A DNA stretch of 64,000 nucleotides from CAYYIS01 sp964470965 (GTDB lineage: Bacteria > JAAXHH01 > JABIQT01): contig CAYYIS010000012.1 of assembly GCA_964470965.1 (NCBI GenBank), positions 1-64,000 of the forward strand, written 5' to 3'. Position 1 is the first letter of the stretch. Each line of letters starts with the position of its first letter. The notes beneath the pieces are model-generated. The model did no database searches. It was not told the DNA's origin and was given only the letters and a program-made list of their open reading frames with translations. The position numbers were made by a program, and so were the translations under genes. Positions 45,107 through 53,306 of this stretch are shown here, in pieces.

Positions 45107-46087
45107 ATGAGTTTTTGGAATGGGCGAAAATCACTTATTACAGGTGGTTCCGGTTTCATCGGATCTCACCTCGTGGATCATCTGCTCGATGCGGGATCTG
45201 ATGTCCGCGTTGTAGGAAGAAACAGGAACCATCTTGAAAGAAAGATTGGTAAACGGATCAGCCATGTGGACTTTTACACCGGAGATATTCGAGATCCCGA
45301 CACGGCTGTGGCGTCTTGTAAAGGCCGGGACACGGTTTTTCACCTCGCGGCACAGGTTGCGGGGGCAGGATGGAATTCCGCGCATCCAGGCACGATGCTC
45401 ACTCAAAATCTCGCACTTGGCATTCACATGCTTGATGGCGCTGTCAAGAATGATGTCGAACGTTTTTTATGTGTCAGTTCAGCCTGTGTTTATCAGCGCC
45501 ATTGTACCGTGCCTACCCCGGAAAATGAAGGGTTTTTAGGTGATCCCGATCCATCAAATTTTGGTTATGGATGGTCTAAAAGGACACTCGAAGCACAGGC
45601 CCGGGGTTACGCCCAGGAATATCCTATGAAAATCGGGATCGTACGCCCATATAACGGCTATGGTCCCAGGGATGACTTCGAATGGGAAACCAGCCATGCG
45701 ATTCCTGCGTTGATACGTAAAGTGGTTGAAGGAATGGATCCGGTAGAGGTATGGGGGAATGGCAGTCAATCGAGATCTTTTTTCTACGTATCGGACTTTG
45801 TCAAAGGACTGATGCTCGGGCTTGAGAAATACCCGGAATGCGATCCGGTAAACATCGGGACCGATGAGGAAGTCACAATTTCCGAACTCATTGAAAGTAT
45901 CAAACGGATTGCCAACAGCCACGTGTCCATCAAGTACGATTCAACAAAACCCATGGGGCAACCCCGTAGAAACGGCGATTTTCAAAAAGCCCATAGGTTA
46001 CTTGGTTTTAAACCGGATGTTCCTCTGGAAGAAGGCCTCAAAAAGACGATTGACTGGTACCTAAACTACAGGGAGCTATCAGTTTGA
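45107..46087 (+). CDS. NAD-dependent nucleotide-sugar epimerase/dehydratase
   Basis: A 326-residue extended SDR, probably acting on a nucleotide sugar for glycan assembly. ITGGSGFIGSHLVDHLL (residues 8-24) is the NAD loop. SSACVYQ provides the catalytic Ser or Thr region, and YGWSKRTLEAQARGYAQEY contains the Y-x-x-x-K pair. GIVRPYNGYGPRDD and NIGTDEEVTISELIE are standard in UDP-sugar epimerases. The start has GGGAG. Its TGA overlaps the TTG start of the glycosyltransferase, which fits a surface-polysaccharide or lipid-glycosylation pair. Confidence 0.9.
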   Translation: MSFWNGRKSLITGGSGFIGSHLVDHLLDAGSDVRVVGRNRNHLERKIGKRISHVDFYTGDIRDPDTAVASCKGRDTVFHLAAQVAGAGWNSAHPGTMLTQNLALGIHMLDGAVKNDVERFLCVSSACVYQRHCTVPTPENEGFLGDPDPSNFGYGWSKRTLEAQARGYAQEYPMKIGIVRPYNGYGPRDDFEWETSHAIPALIRKVVEGMDPVEVWGNGSQSRSFFYVSDFVKGLMLGLEKYPECDPVNIGTDEEVTISELIESIKRIANSHVSIKYDSTKPMGQPRRNGDFQKAHRLLGFKPDVPLEEGLKKTIDWYLNYRELSV

Positions 46088-46779
46088 AATTATCTTTTAA
46101 ATCCGCCCTGGTAATACTCACACGGAATGAGATAGAAGGCATATCTTCTTTGTTTGGGAAGATACCATTTGACGCGACAGATGAATGTTTTGTAGTAGAT
46201 GGTGGGTCAACGGACGGCACAGTTGCGTTTGTTGAGGAACGTGACATCACCGTCGTAGGTCAGGACGAACGAGGTCGCGGAGCTGCATTTCGTATAGCCA
46301 TGGCATCTACTGACTGTGACTATGTCATTTTTTACAGCCCGGATGGTAATGAGGATCCAGAAGACATCCCTAAACTTATAGACAAGATGGAAGAAGGCTA
46401 TGACATGGTCATCTGTTCCCGTTTTCTTCCCGACGGCGCGAATGAAGAAGATGATCTGGTATTCCCCTGGCGGGCCTGGGCGAACCGTGCATTTACTGCT
46501 ATTGCTAATTATTTGTGGGGCGGACGGCTCACGGACAGCATCAACGGATTCCGGGCCATCACAAAGGATGCTTTTAATAAATTGAAGCCTGATGGCCCCG
46601 GATATGTAATAGAATATCAATTGTCCATCAGGGCGTTGAAGAAGGGGTTGAGAGTCGCTGAAATTCCTACCGTTGAAGGTCAGAGAATAGGTGGTGAAAG
46701 TTATGCAAAATCTCTTCCCACCGGGATTCTGTTTTTGCAATTTTTATTTCGAGAACTGAAAATCGGTAAAAACTTTTAA
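46084..46779 (+). CDS. Glycosyltransferase family 2 (polyprenyl-phosphate mannosyltransferase-like)
   Basis: A 231-residue GT-A fold transferase resembling dolichyl/undecaprenyl-phosphate sugar transferases, without their membrane tail. FVVDGGSTDGTVAFVEE (residues 38-54) is the donor-binding start. FYSPDGNEDPEDIPKLIDKM takes the place of the usual DxD region. MVICSRFLPDG and DSINGFRAITKDAF follow the family pattern. It begins with TTG overlapping the stop of the epimerase, so the pair is coupled. It probably moves a sugar made by that epimerase to a lipid carrier. Confidence 0.88.
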   Translation: MKLSFKSALVILTRNEIEGISSLFGKIPFDATDECFVVDGGSTDGTVAFVEERDITVVGQDERGRGAAFRIAMASTDCDYVIFYSPDGNEDPEDIPKLIDKMEEGYDMVICSRFLPDGANEEDDLVFPWRAWANRAFTAIANYLWGGRLTDSINGFRAITKDAFNKLKPDGPGYVIEYQLSIRALKKGLRVAEIPTVEGQRIGGESYAKSLPTGILFLQFLFRELKIGKNF

Positions 46780-46820
46780 AAATTAGACATAATTTTATAA
46801 ATAGCGATTGAAAAAAAACC

Positions 46821-46845
46821 GAACCTTTATACATTGTAGTTAGTC
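46821..46845 (+). promoter_or_regulatory. Possible ECF-type promoter before the sigma factor
   Basis: GAACCT (46821-46826) and GTC (46843-46845), 16 bp apart, resemble the AAC and GTC elements of ECF sigma-factor promoters and lie about 80 bp before the sigma gene. An AGTCTT/AAGACT inverted repeat (46842-46858) overlaps its right end. This is weak evidence of autoregulation. Confidence 0.25.
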
Positions 46846-46863
46846 TTTATTTAAGACTTATCC

Positions 46864-46894
46864 TGTAATGCGAAGTTATGGTGTAATGCGAAGT
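46864..46894. repeat. 13-bp direct repeat in the sigma-factor leader
   Basis: TGTAATGCGAAGT occurs at 46864-46876 and 46882-46894, a period of 18 bp, just upstream of the sigma-factor ribosome site. Both copies hold an ATG in frame with the gene, so the longer reading frame here is probably a by-product of the duplication. Confidence 0.8.
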
Positions 46895-46921
46895 GATATG
46901 GACGTCAGGAAGGGATTCACT

Positions 46922-47488
46922 ATGTGGCTGTCGGATGCCGACCTTGTTGCACAGACAATACGGGGCGAGACCGAGACATTCGAGATGCTGGTATCACGGT
47001 ACGAAAAAGATCTAATTCGATTTTTGCAATCCAGGATCGACCATACCCAGGATGTACAGGACATCTCCCAGGATATCTGGCTGACGGTATATCAACACCT
47101 TAAAACCCTGAAAAAACCGGATCAGTTCGGATCCTGGATGTTTGCGATCGCTAAAAACACATGCCGGTCGTATTACAAACGCAAAAAGCCATCCGTGGCG
47201 TTGTCCGAAAGTCATGGGGAAGTTGAACATCCCGACGATGAACATCTGCGCCGTGTCAATAGAAGGCGAATTATGGATGCGGTGTCCTCCTTGTCGCATA
47301 TACTGCGGCGGACCGTTACCCTATACTATGTCGCTGGATACACGACGGGTGAGGTCAGCAACAGTTTAAATGTACCGGTTGGAACAGTTAAACGCAGATT
47401 GTCGGACGCCCGGAAACTGCTTAAAACAGCGATAAAAGACTGGTATCAAACCCCTGGTCCTGGTTCAGGGTGGGTCTTGGACCACTAA
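46922..47488 (+). CDS. ECF-type RNA polymerase sigma factor
   Basis: A 188-residue sigma-70-family factor with only regions 2 and 4. Region 2 (about 15-85) includes DVQDISQDIWLTVYQHLKTL and FGSWMFAIAKNTCRSYYKRK for -10 binding. Region 4 (about 115-170) ends with the helix-turn-helix YTTGEVSNSLNVPVGTVKRR for -35 binding. ATG 46922 has AGGAAGGGA ahead of it and is preferred over an ATG 18 codons earlier. ftsH begins 18 bases after its stop, and no anti-sigma gene is next to it. FtsH may thus be a target or a partner that degrades a regulator. Confidence 0.9.
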   Translation: MWLSDADLVAQTIRGETETFEMLVSRYEKDLIRFLQSRIDHTQDVQDISQDIWLTVYQHLKTLKKPDQFGSWMFAIAKNTCRSYYKRKKPSVALSESHGEVEHPDDEHLRRVNRRRIMDAVSSLSHILRRTVTLYYVAGYTTGEVSNSLNVPVGTVKRRLSDARKLLKTAIKDWYQTPGPGSGWVLDH

Positions 47489-47506
47489 TTTAGGAGTTCT
47501 TAACAG

Positions 47507-49519
47507 ATGTCCCAACCGCCTTCCCAAACCCCGAAGAACGATAGGGACGGGCAAAATCAACAACCGAAGGTTCCACACCGACCAAGAACGCTGGCGATCT
47601 GGCTGCTCTTGATTCTCGTGGCTATGTTTGCATCTAACTTCCTCTCCAGTGAGACTGATGATACGGTAGAAATCACTTATTCCGAATTCCAGAATCACCT
47701 CCAAACCGACAACATCGACCGGGTGACCATATCCGAAAAACAGATTACGGGTCGATTGAAGAGCCTCGCATCAATAGTAGTCGACGGCCGCACTGTTGAT
47801 TATGTTGATTTCACGCTTTATATCCCGTTTGAAGATCCTGGTCTGGTCGGGGAATTAATGGCTAGGAATGTCATCGTGGATGCACAGCCGGAGTCACCTA
47901 GCTGGGTGGGATATATCCTGTCGGCGCTTCCGTGGTTGTTGCTGATCGCATTCTGGATTTTTATCCTTCGTCAGATGCAAAACGGTCAGCGGGGCATGTT
48001 TTCATTCGGTAAGAGTCGGCACAAGCTGGTTACGGGCGACCGTCCAACTGTTACTTTCGAAGACGTGGCCGGTGTGCCCGAAGCCAAACAGGATCTGGAA
48101 GAGATCGTAGAGTTTTTGAAAACCCCCGATAAGTTTCATTCATTGGGCGGCAGGATACCTAAAGGCGCACTGTTGCTGGGGCCTCCCGGTACAGGTAAAA
48201 CCTTGTTGGCACGGGCGGTAGCAGGAGAAGCCGCAGTACCCTTCTTCAGCATGAGCGGTTCCGACTTTGTCGAAATGTTTGTAGGCGTTGGTGCATCCCG
48301 TGTTCGAGACCTGTTTGAACAAGCGCGGCAGAATTCGCCCTGTATCATTTTCATAGACGAAATTGATGCCATAGGTAGACATCGGGGTGCAGGCCTCGGC
48401 GGGGGGCACGACGAACGTGAACAGACATTGAATCAGCTTCTGGTTGGATTGGACGGCTTTGAACCGACTGATGCTATAATTGTCATAGGCGCCACTAATA
48501 GGCCGGATGTGCTCGACCCAGCCCTCTTGAGACCCGGTCGATTCGATCGTCATATTGTTGTGGATCAACCGGATGTGGTGGGAAGGGAGAAAATTCTTGG
48601 TATCCACATTCGGAATCAGAAAATACCACTTGATGATTCGGTAAAACTCGATGAAATCTCGAAGAGTGTGCCGGGTATGTCCGGTGCGGACCTGGCTAAC
48701 CTGGTGAATGAAGCCGCCTTACTGGCAGCACGCAAAAACCATGAAAAAGTGTCCCATCCCGATTTTGATGAGGCAAAAGACAAACTGGTTATGGGGGCGA
48801 AACGTCATTTGGTTATCAGTGACGAAGAACGCGAAATTATCGCCTATCATGAAGCGGGTCACGCATTACTGATGGAACACATCGAAGAATTTGACCTCCT
48901 ATTAAAAGTTTCGATATTGCCTCAGGGTAGGGGGCTTGGCGTGACGATTCCGCTCCCTGAAGAACGTCGGCTTATGTCAAAACAATACTGCCTAGCCACA
49001 ATGGCAGTAACGCTCGGTGGTCGGGTCGCTGAGAAACTGATCTACGATGAGCTCACCTCAGGCGCGTCAAACGATATCGAGAAGGTTACCGCCATAGGAC
49101 GTCATATGGTCTGTGAATGGGGAATGAGTGAAAAACTAGGCGCGACCGCGCTTGGAGTAAAAGAGGGTGAAGTTTTCCTGGGTAAGGATATTTCCCGCCG
49201 CCCCAACTACGGGGAAGATACCGCTGAGATCATCGACAAGGAAATCCGGGGGTTCGTCCAAGTGGCTGAAGAAAGAGCGACTAAAATCCTGACGGAATTT
49301 ATGGACCAGCTACATATCGTGGCCAAAGCGCTGCTGGAAAAGGATACGCTCACCAGGGAAGAAGTACAACAGCTTATTGTCCCGTCAGACACGAAGATTG
49401 AAAATGGTGAAGAAATTGCCGTAGAAGTGCCGAAACAGGAGCCGGATGAAGACGCCGCTCCGGAAGATGCGGTTGCGGAGGTAGCGGAAGGCCAGAGATC
49501 AAAGTCTGCTAAGGTATAA
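47507..49519 (+). CDS. ftsH: ATP-dependent zinc metalloprotease FtsH
   Basis: The membrane-anchored AAA protease of 670 residues that extracts and degrades membrane and regulatory proteins. Two transmembrane segments (about 28-46 and 138-158) flank a periplasmic domain. Walker A GPPGTGKT is at about 225-232 and Walker B is FIDEIDAIG. The second region of homology is GATNRPDVLDPALLRPGRFD, and the zinc site HEAGH is at about 448-452. The pore motif FVGVGASRVRDLF is present. The C-terminal 40 residues are acidic and low in complexity. It follows the sigma-factor gene by 18 bases and ends at a terminator. Confidence 0.97.
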   Translation: MSQPPSQTPKNDRDGQNQQPKVPHRPRTLAIWLLLILVAMFASNFLSSETDDTVEITYSEFQNHLQTDNIDRVTISEKQITGRLKSLASIVVDGRTVDYVDFTLYIPFEDPGLVGELMARNVIVDAQPESPSWVGYILSALPWLLLIAFWIFILRQMQNGQRGMFSFGKSRHKLVTGDRPTVTFEDVAGVPEAKQDLEEIVEFLKTPDKFHSLGGRIPKGALLLGPPGTGKTLLARAVAGEAAVPFFSMSGSDFVEMFVGVGASRVRDLFEQARQNSPCIIFIDEIDAIGRHRGAGLGGGHDEREQTLNQLLVGLDGFEPTDAIIVIGATNRPDVLDPALLRPGRFDRHIVVDQPDVVGREKILGIHIRNQKIPLDDSVKLDEISKSVPGMSGADLANLVNEAALLAARKNHEKVSHPDFDEAKDKLVMGAKRHLVISDEEREIIAYHEAGHALLMEHIEEFDLLLKVSILPQGRGLGVTIPLPEERRLMSKQYCLATMAVTLGGRVAEKLIYDELTSGASNDIEKVTAIGRHMVCEWGMSEKLGATALGVKEGEVFLGKDISRRPNYGEDTAEIIDKEIRGFVQVAEERATKILTEFMDQLHIVAKALLEKDTLTREEVQQLIVPSDTKIENGEEIAVEVPKQEPDEDAAPEDAVAEVAEGQRSKSAKV

Positions 49520-49543
49520 TTGTGCATCTCCATATACATATTT

Positions 49544-49578
49544 AAAACCACGATTTTCGCAGCCTCGTGGTTTTTTTT
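49544..49578 (+). terminator. Rho-independent terminator after ftsH
   Basis: A 10-bp perfect stem (AAAACCACGA at 49544-49553 with TCGTGGTTTT at 49565-49574), an 11-base loop and a run of eight T. It lies 25 bp after the ftsH stop. Confidence 0.9.
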
Positions 49579-49611
49579 ATTCCAACAGGACGCGTCCGAA
49601 TACGATTATAT

Positions 49612-50289
49612 ATGGAATTCATCGTTGTTTCATCGATAGAAAAATACCGTAAATTGGCACAGACAAACATTACATCACAACATCAAGTTCTGGAAATCGG
49701 ATGTTCCTATGGAGGAACCACAAATATCCTCGCCGGACTGGCAAAGAGAGTGGTAGCGATTGACATGGCTACGGATATGATCTCCCAGGCAAGAAAGACG
49801 ATTGGTCAGGCGGGGAATGTCGAACTGATCCTGCATGACGCCCGGGATTTATCCCAAATCGGCAAACTGATCCCTGATCCCGATGCAATATTCATAGATA
49901 TCGGAGGAAATCAACAACTGGACAAAATTGCGACTGTCCTGCGGTGTTGCCTAGGGCGTTTTACCTCAGAGTTACTAGTGGTGCGAAATGTTGAACTCGC
50001 CGGTTTGGTATCTCGAGTGACAGAGGTAGAAAAAACAGGTAATGATGGTTCTTTTCACGGTTTGAAAAATGACGAATGGTTCAACGAATCCAATTCAATT
50101 GGGCACCTGTTAGCCCTTTCCTCAAGCTACCTGGTAAGTAACCGAACATATGCCGCGAGGCGTTTAAAACACCACATAGACCTGCCTGACGTTTTAGCCC
50201 GGATTCAAGAGATGAAATCCGATGAATCTCCCACCGTGAGGCGAATTGCGACTGGAATCCTGATACATCATTTTGAGGCCCGCGATTGA
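49612..50289 (+). CDS. Class I SAM-dependent methyltransferase-like protein
   Basis: A 225-residue protein with the class I methyltransferase fold. VLEIGCSYGGTTNILAGLAK (about 28-47) is the SAM-binding motif I, VVAIDMATDMISQAR is the acidic end of strand 2, and DPDAIFIDIGGNQ is motif II/post-II. A C-terminal helical tail resembles HEAT-like or PBS-lyase repeats (PTVRRIATGILIHHFE). ATG 49612 is chosen because the longer frame from 49567 starts inside the ftsH terminator. No ribosome site is visible. The target is unknown; it stands alone. Confidence 0.75.
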   Translation: MEFIVVSSIEKYRKLAQTNITSQHQVLEIGCSYGGTTNILAGLAKRVVAIDMATDMISQARKTIGQAGNVELILHDARDLSQIGKLIPDPDAIFIDIGGNQQLDKIATVLRCCLGRFTSELLVVRNVELAGLVSRVTEVEKTGNDGSFHGLKNDEWFNESNSIGHLLALSSSYLVSNRTYAARRLKHHIDLPDVLARIQEMKSDESPTVRRIATGILIHHFEARD

Positions 50290-50673
50290 CAAAGACCGCC
50301 AGGGTTCCGGGTTGACGCTCCCAGCAACTGAGAGTACGCGACTCCCTGCAGGCCGGAATAACCGACGAGTATGGTGCCCACACGATTTAACCGATGGGTT
50401 CTGGAAACTGCGGCCGGTTCCCGACGTCACTGTGATAATACATGCATTGGCAACATCCCACAAAAAACCCGGTATCGAATGAATCTCGATACCGGGCCAT
50501 ACCTTCCTGGTCAGTCTGGCATCCGGGAGCCAGACACATGTTTTCCGCTGGGCTGTCTTCCATACAATCCCAGTGTGCTGCCGATGCCGAATGACAAAAA
50601 CATGCAGGTGCTGTCTGATCCGATCTATTGCCGTTACAACGGGGCGGTGTTCAGACCGGCAACACAACACAAC
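50290..50673. other. 384-bp region between convergent genes
   Basis: It contains the terminator of the aminotransferase gene at 50462-50496. I see no other feature. Several reading frames of 70-160 codons cross it on both strands, but they lack ribosome sites and recognisable sequence. Confidence 0.6.
50462..50496 (-). terminator. Rho-independent terminator of the aminotransferase gene
   Basis: A perfect 11-bp stem CCCGGTATCGA (50468-50478 paired with 50486-50496) has a seven-base loop. Read on the minus strand it is followed by six T (complement of 50462-50467). It lies 178 bp past the stop of the aminotransferase. Confidence 0.9.
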
Positions 50674-51909
50674 TTAGATCGCGCTGGACATCACCTGTTT
50701 CAGAGTGTCTAGGAATACCTCGGTTTCATCTTCTGTACCTGCCGAGATTCGGATCCAGTTCTTGAATTCATCCCGGCGCCTGGAGGTGATCCAGACGTTA
50801 CGCTTGCGCATCTCGCTCACGATCTTGCGGGATTCCCTACCGAGATTCACCATGATGAAGGTCCCCTGGGAAGGTAAGTACTCCCAGCCCATTTTCTCAC
50901 ATTCCTCATAGACACGATTCTTGAAATCCCAAACGACTTGCCGGGAACGCTGTATGTGGTCCAGGTCCTGTACGGCCGCTGCCCCTGCTACGTTGGTCAG
51001 CATGCTGGTGCCACCGGTGAAGTACTTCTTCATTTCTCTCTGGATGTCCTGACTAGCCACGCAGTATCCCAACCGCATCGCCGGCATAGCATGAACCTTG
51101 GAGAAGGTTCGTACGACCGCCACATTGTTTCGGGACGTTGCAAGAGGTATCGCCGAAGGCAGCTTATCCTGTTCAGCAAAGTGGATGTAAGCCTCATCGA
51201 CGACTACGATGACATTCTCCGGCACTTTGTCGACAAAGTTTTCGAGCTCATCGTAAGATAGCAGTGTGCCTGTGGGATTATTAGGGTTAGTGATAACGAC
51301 CATGGTGGTCTTGGGTGTAATCAAGGAAGCCATGGCATCCAGGTCATGCTTATAACCCGGAGTCATGGGTGCCATGATCGCGTTCACCTCAACGCCGAAA
51401 ATATCCTTGTAGAACTGACCGGACCTGGAAATCTGGCCATAACCGAATTCGGCCTCGATGACCTCTCCGCCCTCGCGGCTTAAATAAGCCAGGGTGAGTA
51501 AGCCGAGAGACTGGCTGGAACTGGCGCTGATAAGAATCGGTCCTGGTGCTGACCTGAAAAAGCTCTGCTGAGAACTCCGGTCCGGTTTCGGTAATGTAAT
51601 CCCATCGAAGTCCGCGATTGCCTGCATTAGGTCACGGCTTTGTGAGCCATAACGTCCCATCTCGAACATGTGGTCGGCAACGGCTTTAATTGCATTGGGA
51701 GAAGGTCCCAGCGGGTTTTCGTTGAGGTTCATGCGCACGAGACCCGGGCGGACCCCGGAGCCTTTGATGTTTTCGATGGTAGGCTGCCGCCCGGTCATTA
51801 TCTGTTCTGCCATGGCCAGCTTCGCGCTCATGGATAACGCCGCACCACCGGCGATGGTACCTTTGATGAAGCCCCGTCTGGATAATCCGATCTGATCCAA
51901 TGGTTTCAT
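50674..51909 (-). CDS. Tat-exported PLP aminotransferase (HisC-like)
   Basis: A 411-residue fold-type I aminotransferase most like histidinol-phosphate aminotransferase. All key residues are present: NPNNPTG, the cofactor Asp238 in VVVDEAYIHF, Schiff-base Lys271 in RTFSKVHAMPAMRLGY and the carboxylate Arg in WIRISAGTEDE. Unlike HisC it begins with a twin-arginine signal, LSRRGFIKGTIAGGAALSMS, RR at 11-12, ending near AMAEQ. The folded enzyme with its cofactor should therefore be exported. ATG 51909 has AGGAG ahead; a frame reaching 51987 has none. It has its own promoter (52072-52100) and terminator. The substrate is unknown. Confidence 0.9.
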   Translation of the reverse strand: MKPLDQIGLSRRGFIKGTIAGGAALSMSAKLAMAEQIMTGRQPTIENIKGSGVRPGLVRMNLNENPLGPSPNAIKAVADHMFEMGRYGSQSRDLMQAIADFDGITLPKPDRSSQQSFFRSAPGPILISASSSQSLGLLTLAYLSREGGEVIEAEFGYGQISRSGQFYKDIFGVEVNAIMAPMTPGYKHDLDAMASLITPKTTMVVITNPNNPTGTLLSYDELENFVDKVPENVIVVVDEAYIHFAEQDKLPSAIPLATSRNNVAVVRTFSKVHAMPAMRLGYCVASQDIQREMKKYFTGGTSMLTNVAGAAAVQDLDHIQRSRQVVWDFKNRVYEECEKMGWEYLPSQGTFIMVNLGRESRKIVSEMRKRNVWITSRRRDEFKNWIRISAGTEDETEVFLDTLKQVMSSAI

Positions 51910-52043
51910 TAGAATCTCCTGTGTGGGTAGCGTGTTGATTTCAGAAAACCGGGGTTTATTCTTTCCAACGACCCATGCAAACGTCATCCGGTTGTCTTTT
52001 AAAGTGAAGGTGCGGCACCTTTTTCTCTTAATGTATGTTTATC

Positions 52044-52074
52044 TTGACACACCCGTTATCCTTAACCTTATAGT
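52044..52074 (+). promoter_or_regulatory. Promoter for the enolase/ABC-ATPase pair
   Basis: TTGACA (52044-52049) and TATAGT (52069-52074) are 19 bp apart. The predicted start near 52081 gives a leader of about 100 nt to ATG 52180. Its -10 overlaps the -10 of the opposing promoter. Confidence 0.5.
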
Positions 52075-52100
52075 ATACTTCGCTTTTGTATGTACGTCAA
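52072..52100 (-). promoter_or_regulatory. Promoter of the Tat-exported aminotransferase
   Basis: On the minus strand TTGACG (complement of 52095-52100) and TATACT (complement of 52072-52077) are exactly 17 bp apart, a near-consensus promoter. The leader to ATG 51909 would be about 155 nt and is read through the other promoter. Confidence 0.65.
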
Positions 52101-52179
52101 TTTATTTTTACTTAAGCCCACTGACAGGGATACGGCCCGCCAAATCTATGCCGCCGTCTCATAAGGAAGATGTTGAGAC

Positions 52180-53298
52180 ATGAAAATTACCGAGGTAAGG
52201 ATCATACCGGTCATTCAATTCGTATATGTGAAAATCGTGACCGACGAAGGCGTTTACGGTGTCGGCGAGGCGTCCCTCAGTGGTAGGAATCTTGCAGTCG
52301 TGGAGGCGCTCAAACACATTAAGCCACTCATCATGGGCAAGGATCCCACCCGCATCGAATTTATATGGCAGGATATCTTCAGGGGTACATTCTGGCGAGG
52401 CGGCCCGGTGATGCAATCCGCACTCGCTGGCATCGATATCGCCCTCTGGGATCTGAACGGCAAGGTGCTCGGTGTGCCTACATACAGACTTCTGGGCGGT
52501 GCGGCCCGTGATAAAGTGCTGGTATACAGGCATTGCGGGGGCAAGACGCCGGAACACCTGATGGAAGTGGGAACGGGCATGCTCGAAGACGGGTGGAAGG
52601 TGCTGAGAATATCACCCGTAGTACCCGAACAGCGTTTCAATCCGAAAGTTGCCATTCAAAACGGAATACGGCATTTTGAGGCGTTACGTAAAGAGGTAGG
52701 AGAAGAGGTCGAAATCATTTTCGAAGTTCACACGAGGCTTACTCCAATTCGTGCGGTTGAATTGTGCAAAGCGATCGAACCATTGAATCCGTTTTTCGTC
52801 GAGGATCCCATAAGATCAGAAAACCCGGGTTCGTTCGCCACACTGCGGGCTCAGACCAGCTGTCCGATCGCGACAGGAGAGCAATTGACGACTAAGTGGG
52901 CGTTTCGGGAGTTGATTGAGCAGGAATTAATCGATTACATCCGGGTGGATATCTGTCACAGCGGGGGAATCACAGAAGGCAAAAAAATAGCAACTATGGG
53001 TGAGGTCCATTATCAGGAACTGGCAACGCATTATACCGGCAGTCCGGTCAGCACAGCGGCCATGATGCATCTCAATCTATCGATACCGAATTGTGCCGTA
53101 CAGGAACACAATCCTCCACACGGTGTCATCAACGACATAATATCATACGACTGGTACATTGAACGCGGCTACATAAGGAGCGGTGGCTCTCCCGGCCTCG
53201 GAGTGGACATCAACGAGGAACTTGCAAGGAAACATCCCCATAGTCCCCAGGAACCACCCCATCTTCGCAGGGAGGATGGGGCAGTCCAGGACTGGTAA
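52180..53298 (+). CDS. Enolase-superfamily sugar-acid dehydratase (DgoD-like), altered ligand
   Basis: A 372-residue mandelate racemase-subgroup enzyme similar to D-galactonate and other acid-sugar dehydratases. The N-terminal capping domain includes GVGEASLSGRNLAVVEAL. In the barrel the second and third ligands appear as FFVEDPI and IATGEQL, but the first, normally Asp, reads Glu in FEVHTRLTP. The conserved His of that stretch remains, and the base His lies in ELATHYTGSPVS. It probably dehydrates an acid sugar. It shares a transcript with the OppF-like ATPase gene, eight bases downstream, which suggests uptake and breakdown of the same compound. Confidence 0.87.
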   Translation: MKITEVRIIPVIQFVYVKIVTDEGVYGVGEASLSGRNLAVVEALKHIKPLIMGKDPTRIEFIWQDIFRGTFWRGGPVMQSALAGIDIALWDLNGKVLGVPTYRLLGGAARDKVLVYRHCGGKTPEHLMEVGTGMLEDGWKVLRISPVVPEQRFNPKVAIQNGIRHFEALRKEVGEEVEIIFEVHTRLTPIRAVELCKAIEPLNPFFVEDPIRSENPGSFATLRAQTSCPIATGEQLTTKWAFRELIEQELIDYIRVDICHSGGITEGKKIATMGEVHYQELATHYTGSPVSTAAMMHLNLSIPNCAVQEHNPPHGVINDIISYDWYIERGYIRSGGSPGLGVDINEELARKHPHSPQEPPHLRREDGAVQDW

Positions 53299-53306
53299 CC
53301 AGGCAC

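Noticed and set aside
50194..50670. 158-codon minus-strand frame between convergent genes
   Set aside because: It crosses the terminator of the aminotransferase gene and the end of the methyltransferase gene and has no ribosome site or known motif.
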